Below are positions 21,240 through 34,190 of a stretch of DNA of 64,000 nucleotides, piece after piece. The notes below the pieces were generated by a model. The model saw only the letters and a program-made list of their open reading frames with translations, did no database searches and had not been told where the DNA came from. Both the position numbers and the translations under genes were made by a program. The stretch comes from Rapana venosa (Eukaryota; Mollusca; Gastropoda; Neogastropoda; Muricidae): assembly GCA_028751875.1 (NCBI GenBank), contig CM054157.1, positions 50,382,833 to 50,446,832 on the forward strand, given 5' to 3'. Position 1 is the first letter of the stretch. Each line of letters starts with the position of its first letter.

Positions 21240-24200
21240 GAGAGAGAAAATGAGTGGGGAGTAGAGTGGGCCTCCCCCCACTAGGTGAGAGGAAAGTAAG
21301 GAGATTATTGGCGGGTATAGTGGTCACAGTAGAGGGGAAATTATGAGGAGGAGTAGAGTAGAGGCGGACTACGGGGAGAGTGGCTAGAGGGAGATGTGGG
21401 GAGGAGTAGAGTAGCGGGAGACTGTGGGGCAGAGTAAAATTTTTTTAAGAGTAGAGGTAGACTGTGGGGAGAAGTAGAGTAGAGGAAGGACTATGGGGAA
21501 GCAGAGGGAGAACCTGTGGGGAGCGTATCGTAGAGGAAAGGACTATAGGGAACGCAGAGGGAGACTACGGGGAGAGTATGGGGGAGTAGAATTAGAGGGA
21601 GGTTATGGGGACATATCGGGGAGTGTACGTAGAGGGAGGACTATGGGGAGAGTACAAGTAGAGGGAACTTGGGGAGAGAGATAGATAGATGGGAGACTCG
21701 GGGAGAGTAGAGTGAGAGAGATTTATATAGTAGCGACAGTTATGGGGAGAGTAGAGGGAGACTTCGGGGAGAAGAGACGGAGAGAGAGGGAGAGGAAAGA
21801 GAGGGAGGACTACGGGGAGAGACATGAAGGGGAGGACTACAGGGAGAGTGAGTAGAGGGGTAATTATATTAGTAGGAGTAGAGACAGATGGGGAGAGGAG
21901 GAGTAGAGGGAGACTCCGGGGAGATGTAGAGTAAGAGGGAGATGTGGGAGTAGACATGGAGAGAAGGAGTGGAGAAGGCAGAGCGACATATAGAGAGAGC
22001 AGAGAGACACTATGGGGAGATGTTAGGTAGAGGGAGACTACGGGGAGAGACATGAGATGAAGGAGAGGAGAGCGAGCGACATATTATAGAGAGAGCAGGG
22101 GACACTATGGGGAGAGAGAGTATAGAGGGAGACTATGGGGAGTACCGGGAGAGTAGAGGGAGAGTAGAGTAGAGCAGCGGAGCTATGGGGAGAGGAGAGT
22201 TGATGGATACTACAGGGAGAGGGAGGAATACGGGGAGGAAGGAAAAGTATAGAGTGAAAGTATGTTGTAGATGTAGAGGGAGACCATGGGGAGATATGCG
22301 ACACCCTTGCAGAGGGAGACCATGGGGGGACTATGAGTAGAGAAGAGGGAGGCCATCGGGAGAGGAGAAGAGGGAGAGAGATAGAGTAGAGGGAGACTAT
22401 GGGGAGAGGAGAGTAGGAAAGGAGGGAGAGTTAGAGTATAGGGGAGACTATGGGGAGATAAGTATAGGGACGAGGAGAGTATAGGGATTACCTTATGGGG
22501 GAGAGAGTAGAGAGTAGAGGAAGAGTTAGATGGAGACTATGGTGAGAGAAGAGGAGAGGACGAAGTTAGATTAGAGGAGAGGGAAACTACGGTTTGAGTG
22601 TAGCGGAGAGGGAGAGTTCGGGGAGCATAGTGGAGAGTGAGAAACGGGGAGAGTTGAGGTGAGGAGAGACTACGGGGAGCGGAGGGAGAGGGAGGGGACT
22701 ATGGGGAGGAGGAGAGTATGGAGTGGAGAAGGATACAACGGGGAGTGTAGAAGAAGGAGAGGAGGAGAAGAGAGAGGAGTTGGAAGAGTGAGAGGGAGAG
22801 AGAGAGGAGGAGGAGGGGAGAGAGAGTGGAGCGAAGGGGAGGTTGATGTAGAGAGGAAGGAGGTAGAGGAGGAGAGAGGAGGTGAGTGAGAGGAGAGTCG
22901 AGAAGAAAAGGAGAGAGAAGAGAGAGGAGTAGAGAGGAAATGAGAGAGGAGATGAGGAGGGTGTTGTGAGAGACGAGTGATGGAGAGAAGAGAGTAACAG
23001 AGGAAGAGAGAGTGAAGAGGAGACGAAAAGAGAGAGAGTGAGAGAGTATGAGAGGAGGAGGAGCAGAGAGATGAGTGGAGAGTAAGAGAGTGTGAGGAGT
23101 ATGATAGAGAGTGAGAGAGAGAGTGAAGAGAAGAGGAGAGAGGAGGAGAGAGGAGAGGAGAGAAAGGAAAAAGGAGAGGAGGAGGAGGAGGGAGAGAGAG
23201 AGAGTGGAGGAGAGAAGAAGAGTGGAGAGTTGGAGGAGAGAGGTGAGAGGAGAGGGAGAGTAGGAGAGAGAGTAGAGGAGAGTAAGAGATGGAGGAGAGG
23301 GAGGAGAGTGAGAGAGGGAGAGAGAGAGAGTGGAGATGGGGAGGAGAGGAGGGGGAGTTGGAAGAGTAATGAGAGAGGTTGAGGAGGTGAGGAAGTGTTG
23401 AGGAGAGAGAGAGATGAGAGATGTCGGCGAGAGTAGGAGAGAAGAGTAGGGGAAGAAGTAGAGGATGTAGATGAGAGAGAGAGGGGGGAGATGTGAGTAA
23501 GAGTAGTGAGTGAGAGTCGAGAGAGTGAGAGGAGAGTCGAGAGGATAGAGTAGAGGTGAGAGGAGGAGTGGAAGGGGAGAGAGAGAGGGGGGGAGAGAGT
23601 GGAAGAGAGAGGAGAAGAGAGGGGAGAGAGGTGAAGTGGAAGAGGAGGAGAGTGGAGGGGGAGAGTGCAGGAGGAGGGAAGAGGGTGAGAAGAGTGGTGT
23701 GAGGAGAGAGAGAACGGAGAGGAAGAGGAAGGGGAGAAGATGAGGGGAGGTGGAAGGGAGATGAGAGGTGTGAGTGAGTGAGAGGGAGAGAGTGAGAGAG
23801 AAGAGGGAGAGAGAGTAGAGAGAGAGAGTAGAGAGAGTGAGGGAGAGAGGGAGGAGAAGGAGAGGTGGAGAGAGAGGTGAGAGAGATGAGGAGTGAGGGT
23901 AGGAAGAGAGGAGAGCGAGAGGCGGGAGAAGGGAGAGAGGGCGGTGAGTAGTGAGTGTTGAAGAAGTAGGGAGAGCGAGTGGGGAGAGAGGAGAGAGAAG
24001 AGTGAAGAAGTGGAGGAAGAGGAGAGTGGAAGGAGAGATGAGAGAGAGAGAGAGAGAGTAGAAGAGAAGGAAGACAAAGGGGAGAGTAGAGTGGAGGGAG
24101 ACTTACGCGGAATGGAGAGTAGAGGGGAGATACAGAGAGAGGAGAGTGAGATACGGATTGGAGTAGAGTAGATGGAGACTACGGTAACAGTAGAGGAGAG

Positions 24201-27200
24201 GGAGACTTCGGGAGAGAGGATAGCGAGGGAGACATTGGGGAGAGTAGATGAAAGGGAGGCTACAGGGGAGATTAGAGGGAGAGTAAGTTGGAGGAGAGGA
24301 AGATACGGAATGTAGAGTAGATGGCGACCATGGATCGAGTAGATGAAAGGGAGACCGCCGTGGAGAGAAGTGGGAGAAGGAGAATACGGGGAGAGTGGAG
24401 GAGAGGAGAGGGAGACTTCGGTGAACGTAAAGTAGAGGGAGACTGCACGGAGAGCAGAAGGGAGACTACACGGAGGTAGACTACGGGGAGAGGAGAAGGA
24501 GACTACGGGGAGAGTGGAGTAGAGGGAGACTACGGGGTGAGTAAAGGAGGGAGACTACAGGGAGAGGAGAGGAGAATGAAACTACTGGGAGAGGAGAGCC
24601 GAGGAGAGGGAGAGACTATGGGGAGAGGAGAAGAAAGACTACTGGGAGGGCGAGGGCGAATATTTGGAGAATAGAGGAGAGGGAGAGTACCGGGGAGGTT
24701 GAGGAGAGGTGAAGAGGGATAGACTACAGGTGGGGAGAGGAGAGGGAGACTACAGGAGATTGAGAAGAGTAGAGGAGACTACGGGGAGAGGAGAGGGGAC
24801 TACGGGGAGAGTAGAATAAGAGGGAACGGACTACAGGGAGAGCAGAGAAGAGGGAGATCCGTGGCGGTAGAGTAGAAGAGATACGGGGAGTGTAGAGGAG
24901 AGGGAGACTACAGGGAGAGAGAGTAAGGCGAGGAAGAGGATGAGGGAGGGACAAACGGGGAGAGTAGGAAGGACAGAGATTACAGGGAAAGTAGGAAATA
25001 GCAGGGGGAGAAAAGAGAGGAGACTACAGGGAGAGGAGAAGGAGAAGGTGACTACGTGGAGAGGAGAGGGAGACTACGGGGAGAGTAGAATAGAGGAAGA
25101 CTACAGGGAAAGTTGAGAAGAGGGAGACTACAGTTAGAGAAGAGGAGAGGGAGACTTCGAGGAGAGTAGATGGAGACTACAGGGAGAGTATAGGAGAGGG
25201 AGACTACACGGAGAGTAGAGAGAGCTACTAGGAGAGTAGAGGAGACTACGGCGAGGGATGAGGAGAGGAGAGAAAAGGGGAAGAGTAGAGGTAGAACAGA
25301 GGGGGGGGACTTACAGGGACAGGAGAAAAGAGAGGAGACTAAGGGAGAGTAGAGGGAGACTACAGGGAGCGGAGAGGGGAGACTATAGGGTGCGGCAGTG
25401 GAGACTACGGGAGAGTAGAGTAGAGTGCGATACGGGGAGAGTAGAGTAGAGAGAGACAACAGGAGAGTAGAGTAGAGGAGAGACTACAGGGAGAGGTGAG
25501 GAGAAAACAGGGAGGAGAGTAGAGTGAGGGAGGACTAGGGAGAAGTAGAGTAGAGTGAGACAACCGTGGAGAGTGAGTTAGAGTAGAGGGAGAACACGAG
25601 GAGGTAGAAAAAAGGAGAGAATTTCTGGGAGATTAGAGGGAGAGAGGAGAACTACAGGGAGAGTAGAGGAGAGGGATACTACGGGGGAGAGTAGAGTAGA
25701 AAGGAGACTACAGAGGAAGGGAGGTAGTATACGAGGAAAGGAGAGGGGTCTACGGGGTGGGGAGAGTAGAGGGACCTATGGATAGAGTAGAAGAGAGGGA
25801 AATACGGGGAGAAAGTAGAAGACAGGGAGGTGTATAGGAGGGAGAGACTACGGGAAAGATTAGAAGAGTGGAGACTTCGGGGAGAGTAGAGGAGAGGAGA
25901 CGGAGAGGAGAGGACATTGAGAAATGCGAGGTGAGAGGGAGACTACGTTGAGGAGTAGATGGAGAGGGAAACTACGGGGAGAGTAGAAAAGAGAGGGGAG
26001 ACTACGGGGAGATTAGAAGAGAGGGAGACTACGGGGAGAGAAGAGGAGAGGGAGACTAGAGGGAAAGTAGAAGAAGGGAGACTATCGGGAATGGAGAGTG
26101 AGACACAGGCAGGGGAGAGGGAGACGGAGAGGAGAGGACATTGAGACGCGGGATTGGGAGACTTACGTGAGGCGTAGAGGAGAGGGAAATACGGGGAGGT
26201 AGAGAGGGAGACTCGGGGTGTATAGGAGAGGGAGACTACGGGGGAGAGTAGAGGAAGATGGCGAGTACGGGAGAGTAGAGGACAGGGAGGGCTACGGGGA
26301 GATTAGAAGAGAGGGAGTACGGGGAGAAACAGAGAGGGGGACTACGGGAGAGAGAGGGGAGAGTACGGGAGAGTAGAAGGACAGTGAGAAATCGGGGAGA
26401 TTAGAAGGAGGGAGACTTACGGGGAGAGTAGAGGACAGGGAGGACTACGGGAGGAGAGTAGAGAGGGAGACTACGGAGTGTTAGGGATAGGGAGACTACA
26501 GGGAAACAGTAGAGAGAGCTACTGGGAGAGTAGGGGAGATCGGGCGAGGGAAGCGGAGAGAAGAGGGAGAACCGGGGTGAGTAGAGAGACAGAGACTACG
26601 GGAAGTAGAAAAGAGGGGGAGAAAAAAGAGAGGGAGGGACTACAGGAGAGGAGAGGGATTCTATAGGGGAATCGAGGAGTGGGAGACTACAGGGAGGTAG
26701 AGTTAGGGGAGACTAACAGGGAGAGGTTATGGAGAATGCGGGGAGGAGAGGGGAGAGTAGTGGAGGAGTAGAGGACGGTCCATGGGAAAAGTAGGAGTGG
26801 AGCTACGGAGAGAGGAGAGAGAGATTATGGAGAGAGTAGTGGAGAGAAAAAGACTGAGGGGAGGGAGACTAGGGGAAAGTTAGACGAGAGGGAGACTACG
26901 GGGAGAGTTAGAGGGACAGGTGAGAATCCGGGGATGTATAGGAGAGGGAGACAACGGGGGATAGAGGACAGTGAGAGAATACGGGGAATGTATAGGAGCG
27001 GAGATTCGGGGAGAGTATAGAGGAGAGGAGGTAGGGAGAGAGAGGACAAGGAGACTACGGTGGAGGGAGTTTACAAGAAAGAGAGGTAGATTACAGGGTA
27101 TGGTGAGGGAGACTACAGGCAGAGGGGAGGAAAGGGAGAGTACAGGGAGAGGAGAGGGGAGGGAGACTACGGGGAGAGGAGAGGGAGAGTACGGGGAGAG

Positions 27201-27472
27201 TAGAGGGAGTCCACGGGGAAAGACGATGGAAAGAGGAGAGGGAGACTACGGGAGAGTTAGAGGAGAGGGAGAGTACGGTGAGAGTAGAGGGAGACTACGG
27301 GGAGAGGAGAGGGAGACTATCTGGAGAGTAGAGGAGAGAAAGACTACAGGAAGAGTAGAGGAGAGGAGACGGAGAGGAGAGGAGACGGAGAGTACGGGGA
27401 GAGTAGAGGGAGTCCATGGGGAAAGTAGAGGGAGACTACGGAGAGAGGAGAGGGAGACTATAGTCTACTCTC
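21240..27472. repeat. GA-rich minisatellite, main array
   Basis: About 6.2 kb of degenerate units on the theme gggagactacggggagagta plus gaggagag. Units are mostly 25-35 bp. The middle (22.7-24.05 kb) loses the ctacgg core and becomes nearly pure GAGAGG. The strand is virtually all purine. The long Ser/Leu frame on the minus strand is a repeat translation. Confidence 0.93.
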
Positions 27473-27651
27473 CACGTAATCCTATGGCCATAATGAAACA
27501 TAATATTATGATGTGCCTTTTGCCTTGCCTTGATTTCTTCCATCCATTCTCTCTCTCTCTCTCTCTCTGTCTGCCTGCCTGTCTGTCTATCTATTACCTA
27601 TCTATCTAATTATCTATCTTATTATTCTATTATCTATCTATCTCTCTATTA

Positions 27652-27692
<41 letters not shown>

Positions 27693-27870
27693 CTTATCTA
27701 TCTACCTATCTACCTCGCTATCTCTCCCCTCTCTCTTCTGTTTGTTACTCCTCTGTCTGTCAGTCTGTCTCTGTCTGTCTGTTGTCTTCTCCCTATGTCC
27801 TCTGTCTCTGTTTCTCGCTGTCTTTCTGTCTGCTGTCTGTCAGTTGTCTGTCTGTTCTCTCTCTCTCTCA

Positions 27871-27902
<32 letters not shown>

Positions 27903-27914
27903 TATTCTTTCTTC
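27473..27914. repeat. CT, (TATC)n and TCTG simple repeats
   Basis: Starts at the GA-to-CT switch (gactatagtctactc), then ~60 bp of unique sequence, (CT)n, (TATC)n (27570-27720) and (CTGT)n-like repeats. Confidence 0.9.
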
Positions 27915-28275
27915 TAGTTTCCATTTAATTATTGAAATTAACTTTTCTTGAACTTCATTCATTTTGTCTTTATATATATGTGTGTATATGTATATATGTA
28001 TATATATGTTTATAGATAGATAGATATATATATATCATATATATATAAATATTATATATATGTATATATATATATTATTATTATATATATATATATATGT
28101 GTGTGTGTGTGGTGTGTATGTGTGTGTATATATGTGTGTGTATATGTATGTGTATGTGTATGTATGTATATATATGTATATATATGTGTATATATATATA
28201 TATACATATACACACATATATATAAAGACAAAATGATGAAGTTCAAGAAAAGTTATTTCAATAATGTAAATGGAA
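27915..28275. repeat. AT-rich inverted repeat (hairpin)
   Basis: The left arm (27917-27980: ccatttaattattgaaatta, cttttcttgaacttcattca) is repeated in reverse complement at 28219-28275 with few mismatches. The arms enclose a TA/TG dinucleotide-rich loop that itself looks partly palindromic. Confidence 0.85.
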
Positions 28276-28314
28276 AATATATGTGTATATATATATTTCG
28301 TCCGTTCCATTTAG

Positions 28315-29155
28315 CGTGTCTTGGGCAAAAGTAGCCTGGCGGCGCCCATATCTCTCCAGGCGTGATTTTTAAGTTGGGTTGACTCCCCACATGTCACAGG
28401 TGGTACCGGGGTACATGGTTTACGGTAGCAGAGGACACTCGACTGGACATTGGCTGGGCTCATGTCAACTGTTGCCAGCAATCACCACAAGATCACTCTC
28501 AGCTGAAAAGAAACTGGAGACAGTTGACCATTTAAGTACCTTGGAGCCATCATATGTGAGGGGGATCGAAGACCGAAATCCTAGCAAGAGCGGCACATCA
28601 GAGCAGCAAATGGCACAAGACTGAAGAACATATGGAGAGACGAAACATCCTCTCGGAAACCAAGGTAAGTACTAACGCGCTTGTCACCTCAAATCATGCT
28701 TTACGCATGTGAGGGATGGACACTGAACGCAGAACATACTAAGGAGGATCCAAGAGTAGAAATGAGATGCCTCTGAAGGTCCTTGGCATTCATACAAGGG
28801 ACCATGTCACCAACAATGAAGTCGCAGAATGATCCATCAACAGGTGCGGACTATGAAGACCTACTGAACACGGCGAAAACAGAGGAAAACTCAGATGGTA
28901 TGGGACTTAACACGTCAGAACGGACTTGCAAAGACCAATCCTGCAAGGATAACAGTTCCAAGGGGAAGAGAAGACGGAGGGGCCAGAACAGAGGAGGACA
29001 GGGGCCGACGACATTTTCATGATTGGACAGGGGAGGATTCAGTGTCACCCAGGCACTCGCCCACGACCGTGCAAACTGGAGCAGCTGGTCCACCGCTCGT
29101 CCACCATGCAGCGCCCCTACATCCTGGGCGGGGTTACGGGACCAGTGAACAGTGA
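28315..29155 (+). pseudogene. RTE-type reverse transcriptase fragment (3' part)
   Basis: Broken frames recover the C-terminal half of an RTE-like polyprotein: SAEKKLETVDHF, YLGAIICEGDRRP, RLKNIWRDETSSRK, MLYACEGWTLNAEHT and HRSSTMQRPYILGG, interrupted by several indels. The 3' end runs into an AT microsatellite at 29155. The motif string (ICEGDRRP) differs from that of the two other RTE fragments, so a different subfamily is likely. Not functional. Confidence 0.8.
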
Positions 29156-29578
29156 TATATATATATCTATATATATTTATATATATATATACATATGTTT
29201 TGTTGTGTGTAGTGTGTTGAGTGTGTGTGTGTATGTGGTGTGTGTGTGTGTGTGTGGTGTGTGTGTGTGTGTGTGTGTGTTGTGTGTGTGTGTGCTTTAT
29301 GGAAATTAATTAGCCGTTGCTATCCCTTGCTTGCTTATTCCTTGTTTAGTTTACTTAAAAAATTATATTTTTCATAATGAAATTAGATTGGGATGAGTTT
29401 GCATGGAAAGTTATCATCAATGTATGTATTTTTTCTTTCTTTTTTTCTATTCTTCATGTCTTTGTATTGCACCGTAATTACTTTCGATTTTTTCCAGAGG
29501 CTGGATGTAAAAACAAGCTATTGTTATGGACATTTTCTATTACCCTCTATAAATAAAATTTGTCATTTGTTCATTTGT
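29156..29578. repeat. AT and TG microsatellites, then unique AT-rich DNA
   Basis: (AT)n 29153-29195 and (TG)n 29203-29293; 29300-29578 is AT-rich with no gene seen. Confidence 0.85.
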
Positions 29579-30678
29579 AGTCCCTCTCCTTCCTCTTGTC
29601 TCCCCGTAGCCGTGGTCTACCTGTCCTTCCTGCTCCCCGTAGTCTCCCTCTCCTATACACTCCCGATTGTCTCCTCTTACTCTCCCCGTAGTGTTCCTCT
29701 CCTCTATCTCTCCTGTAGTCTCTCTCCCTCTAATATCCCTGTATTCTCTCTTTTTTCTCCTCTCCTCGTAGTCTCTCTTTTCTTATCTTCCTGTAGTCTC
29801 TCTCTATCTACTCTCCGTAGTCTCCTCACCTCTCCCTGTGTCTATTTCCCCGTTTTCTCCCTCTCCTAGTCCTCGCCGTAGCTCTACTCTCCTTCCTATA
29901 CTCTTCCCTGTAGTCTCATCTCCTATTCTCTCACTGTAGTCTCCATCTCACTCTCCTCGAAGTCTCTCTATGCTCTAAACTGTAGTCTCCTCTTCGCAAC
30001 TTTCCCTGTAGTTCTTCTCTATTCTTACTCTCACCGTAGTCTCTCTCTCTCCACGTAGTCACCTTCTCTTCTACTCTCTCCGTAGTCTCCCTCTCTCTAC
30101 TCTTCCCGTAGTCTCCTTCTCTCTCCCGTAGCTCCCTCTCCTCTCCTCTCCCGGTTAGTCTCCCTCTACTCATTCTCTCCTGTAGTCTCCTCTCCTCTTC
30201 CTAGTCTCCCCCTCTCCTCTCTCCCTTGTTCCCTCTCCTCTTACTCTCCCGATTACTTCCCTCTCCTCTCCCCACTGTGTCTCCTCCCCTCTACCCTCCC
30301 CGTAGTTCCCTCTCTCTACCTCCCGTAGTTCCCTTCTCCTCTCCCCATAGTTCCCTCTCCTCTCCTCTCCCAGGTAGCTTCATTCTCCTCTACTCTCCCT
30401 GTAGTCTCCCTTTCCTTTATTCATCGTATATATAATAGTGGGAGTCTCCCTCTGCTCTCCGTAGTTAGTCTCCCTCTCCTCTCCTCCATTTCCCGTAGTC
30501 TCCCTCTCTCTCTCCACTCTCCCCGTAGTCTCCCTCTCTTCCTCCACCCTCCGTTGTCTCCCTCTCCTCTCCTCCACTTTCCCGTAGTTTCTTCTCATTC
30601 TCTCACGTAGTCTCCCTCTCCTCTCTCTCCTGTAGTCTCCTCTACTCACTTCTCTCCCGTTGTCTCCCTCTCCTCTCT
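29579..30678. repeat. CT-rich minisatellite, block 2
   Basis: Units on ctccccgtagtctccctctc, the complement of the GA array sense. It ends abruptly at the inserted mosaic. Confidence 0.92.
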
Positions 30679-30923
30679 TTGTGTGTGTGTGTGTGTGTGA
30701 GTGTGTGTGTGTGTGTGTGTGGTGTGTGTGGTGTGTGATGTGTTTGTGTGTGTGTGGTTTGTGTGTGTGTTTGTGTGTAAACTTGAATTTGTTTAAAACT
30801 GTTTGTGATCGGTTGTATGTGTATGTATAGGCTGAATGCAAACGCTTTGATTTGTTCTTACAAGATAAATGCGCTAGAGAAATAGTCCGTTGTCTCATCA
30901 TCATCATCATCATCGTCTTATTA

Positions 30924-30969
<46 letters not shown>

Positions 30970-31509
30970 GGTGGTGGTGGTGTTGTCATTGTCGTTAATC
31001 ATCATCATCATCATCATCATCATTCATCATCATCATCATATCATCATCATTCAGCATCATCTTATTCATCATCATCATATCATCTCTCATCATCATCATC
31101 TCACCACACCCACCACCACCACACCACACCACCACCACCCACTATCACTTCTACTACCTTCTCCCCCTCCTACTACTGCTGCTGTGTACTACTGCTACTA
31201 CTACTACTATACTACGACTACTACTACTACTCCTATACTACTACTACTACTACTATACTACTCCTATTACTACTACTTACTACTACTACTACTACTCTAC
31301 TATACTACTACTACTACTTACTACTATACTACAGGCTACTTCTACTATACTGCTGTGTTGCTGCTGCCTGCTGCTGCTGCTGCTGCTAGCGATCTACTAC
31401 TACTACTACTTTTACTGCTGTATAGTTACTATTACTACTACTATACTTCCACCTTCTCTCCCCTTCTACTACTACTGCCTGTGCTGCTGCTATACTTACT
31501 ACTACTACT

Positions 31510-31541
<32 letters not shown>

Positions 31542-31702
31542 TACTACTACTACGAATCCTCCTCTCCTAGTTCAAGTCAGTCAAAGTCAAAGTCAAAACA
31601 CTTTAATCATCCAGAAGGGCTATTACAATACTGAAGGCAGATTGATACTCACCAAATATATCAATGGACAAAAAGCTTATTTCATATGGTTTTCAAATAA
31701 AA
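30679..31702 (+). repeat. Trinucleotide mosaic segment, copy 2, inside the CT minisatellite
   Basis: The TG lead (30679-30778) and mosaic (30779-31702) match 14302-15342. The CT minisatellite continues on both sides (ccctctcctct before, gtctccctctac after), so the segment lies inside the array. Confidence 0.9.
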
Positions 31703-33690
31703 TCCCCCAATGTCTCCCTCTACTACTCCCTGTAGTCTCCATCTCCTCTCCCCGAAGTTTCCCTCTCCTCTCCCCGAAGTCTCCCTCTCTCTTACTGTTA
31801 CCGTAGTCTCATCTACTCTACTCCATCCGTAGTCTCCTCTCCTCTCTCTGTAGTCTCCCTGTCCTACGTTCCGCGTAGTCTCCCTCCACTCTACTCTCCC
31901 CGTTAGTCTCCCTCTCCTCTCCTCTCCCCTTTGTCTCCTTCTCTTCTACTCTCCCCGTGGTATCCTTCTCCTCTCCCCTACTCTCCTCTCCCCATAGTCT
32001 CCCTCTCCTCTCCCCGTAGTCTCCCTCTCCTCTACTCTCCCCGTAGTCTCCCTCTCCTCTCCTCTCCCCGTAGTCTCCCTCTCCTCTACTCTCCCCGTTT
32101 TCTCACTCTCCTCTATGCTCCCCGTACTCTCCCTCTCCGCTACTCTCACCGTAGTTTCCCTCTCCTCTAATCTACTCGTAGTCTCCCTCTCTTCTCCTCT
32201 CCCTGTAGTCTCCCTCTCCTCTTCTCTCCCCATAGTCTCCATATACTCTCCTCTACTCCTCCTGTAGTCTCCCTCTTTCCTACTCTCCTCTCCCCATAGT
32301 CTTCCTCTATTCTACTGTACCCGTAGTCTCCCTAAACTCTCGTCTCCCTATAATTTTCTCCCCATAGTCTCCTTCTGCTCTACTCTCCCCTCCCCTCCCA
32401 CTAATCTGCTTTACTCTCTCACTACTCTCCCTGTAGTCTCCCTCTTCCCTACTCTACTCTCCCCATAGTATCATTCTATTCTACTCTACGCGTAGTCTCC
32501 CTAAACTCTCCTCTCCCTATACTTTTCTCCCCATACTCTCCCTCTACTCTCCCACTAATCTGCTCTACTCTCTCTAGTCTTCCCATAGTCTCCTCTCCTC
32601 GTAGTCTCCCTTTGCTTTACTCTCTGCTCTCCCAGCGTCTCCTCTGCCTTACTCTCCCCATAGTCTCCCCATCACTCATCACTCCCCCCATAGTTTCCCC
32701 TACCCTACCTATTATCTCCCTCTACTCTCCCCGTAGTCTCCCTCTGCTCTACAATCCTCTCCCCATAATTTCTCTACTCTCCCCGTAATATCTCCCTCTC
32801 CCCTACTTTCCTCACCCCATAGTCTTCTATCCTCTCTCCGTACTCTCCCCGTAGTCTCATCTCTCCCCGTAGTCTCCCTCTATTGTACTCTCCCCGTAGT
32901 CACCCTCTACTCTCTAGTTCCCCATAGTCTCCCTCTGCTCTCCTCACCCCTCCCATACTCTCCCTCTGCTCTACTCTCCCCTCTCCCCATAGTCTCCCTC
33001 TGCTCTACTCTCCCCATACTCTCCTCTCCCCTCTCCCAATGTGTCCCTATGCTCTACTCTCCCCATACTCTCCTGTCCCCGTACTCTCCCCATAGTATCC
33101 ATCTACTCTACTCTCTCCTCCCCATAGTCTCCCTTTGCTCTACTACTCTCCAGTAGTATCCCTCTACTATCCCCATGGTCTCCTTCTGATCTACTCATAG
33201 TCTCCCCATGGTCTCCCTCTGCTCTACTCATGGTCTCCCTCTGCTCATAGTCTCCCCATGGTCTCCCTCTGCTCTACTCATAATCTCCCCATGGTCTCCC
33301 TCTGCTCTACTCATGGTCTCCCTCTGACCATATCTCCCCATGGTCTCCCTCTGCTCTACTCATAGTCTCCCCATGGTGTCCCTCTACTCTACTCATGGTC
33401 TCCCTCTGCTCTACTCAGAGTCTCCCCATGGTCTCCTTCTGCTCTACTCATGGTCTCCCTCTGACCATATCTCCCCATGGTCTCCCTCTGCTCTACTCAT
33501 AGTCTCCCCATGGTCTCCCTCTACTCTACTCATGGTCTCCCTCTGCTCTACTCATAGTCTCCCCATGGTGTCCCTCTACTCTACTCATGGTCTCCCTCTA
33601 CTCTACTCATGGTCTTCCTCTGCTCTACTCAGAGTCTCCCCATGGTCTCCCTCTACTCTATCATAGTCTCCCTCTACTCTATCTAGTTCT
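31703..33690. repeat. CT-rich minisatellite, block 3
   Basis: Same theme, shifting from gtagtctccctctc units to catagtctccccatggtctc units. From about 33160 the units are regular and contain ccatgg, matching the GA array that follows copy B (51100-51240) and the fragment at 1930-2050. Confidence 0.92.
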
Positions 33691-34190
33691 NNNNNNNNNN
33701 NNNNNNNNNNNNNNNNNNNNNNNNNNNNNNNNNNNNNNNNNNNNNNNNNNNNNNNNNNNNNNNNNNNNNNNNNNNNNNNNNNNNNNNNNNNNNNNNNNNN
33801 NNNNNNNNNNNNNNNNNNNNNNNNNNNNNNNNNNNNNNNNNNNNNNNNNNNNNNNNNNNNNNNNNNNNNNNNNNNNNNNNNNNNNNNNNNNNNNNNNNNN
33901 NNNNNNNNNNNNNNNNNNNNNNNNNNNNNNNNNNNNNNNNNNNNNNNNNNNNNNNNNNNNNNNNNNNNNNNNNNNNNNNNNNNNNNNNNNNNNNNNNNNN
34001 NNNNNNNNNNNNNNNNNNNNNNNNNNNNNNNNNNNNNNNNNNNNNNNNNNNNNNNNNNNNNNNNNNNNNNNNNNNNNNNNNNNNNNNNNNNNNNNNNNNN
34101 NNNNNNNNNNNNNNNNNNNNNNNNNNNNNNNNNNNNNNNNNNNNNNNNNNNNNNNNNNNNNNNNNNNNNNNNNNNNNNNNNNNNNNNNNN
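33691..34190. other. 500-N scaffold gap
   Basis: Exactly 500 N. The minisatellite is in CT sense before the gap and in GA sense after it. Confidence 1.

Noticed and set aside
22587..24077. 496-residue Ser/Leu/Pro-rich open frame on the minus strand
   Set aside because: It is the translation of the CT sense of the minisatellite; several frames are open over the same stretch and no non-repetitive segment exists.
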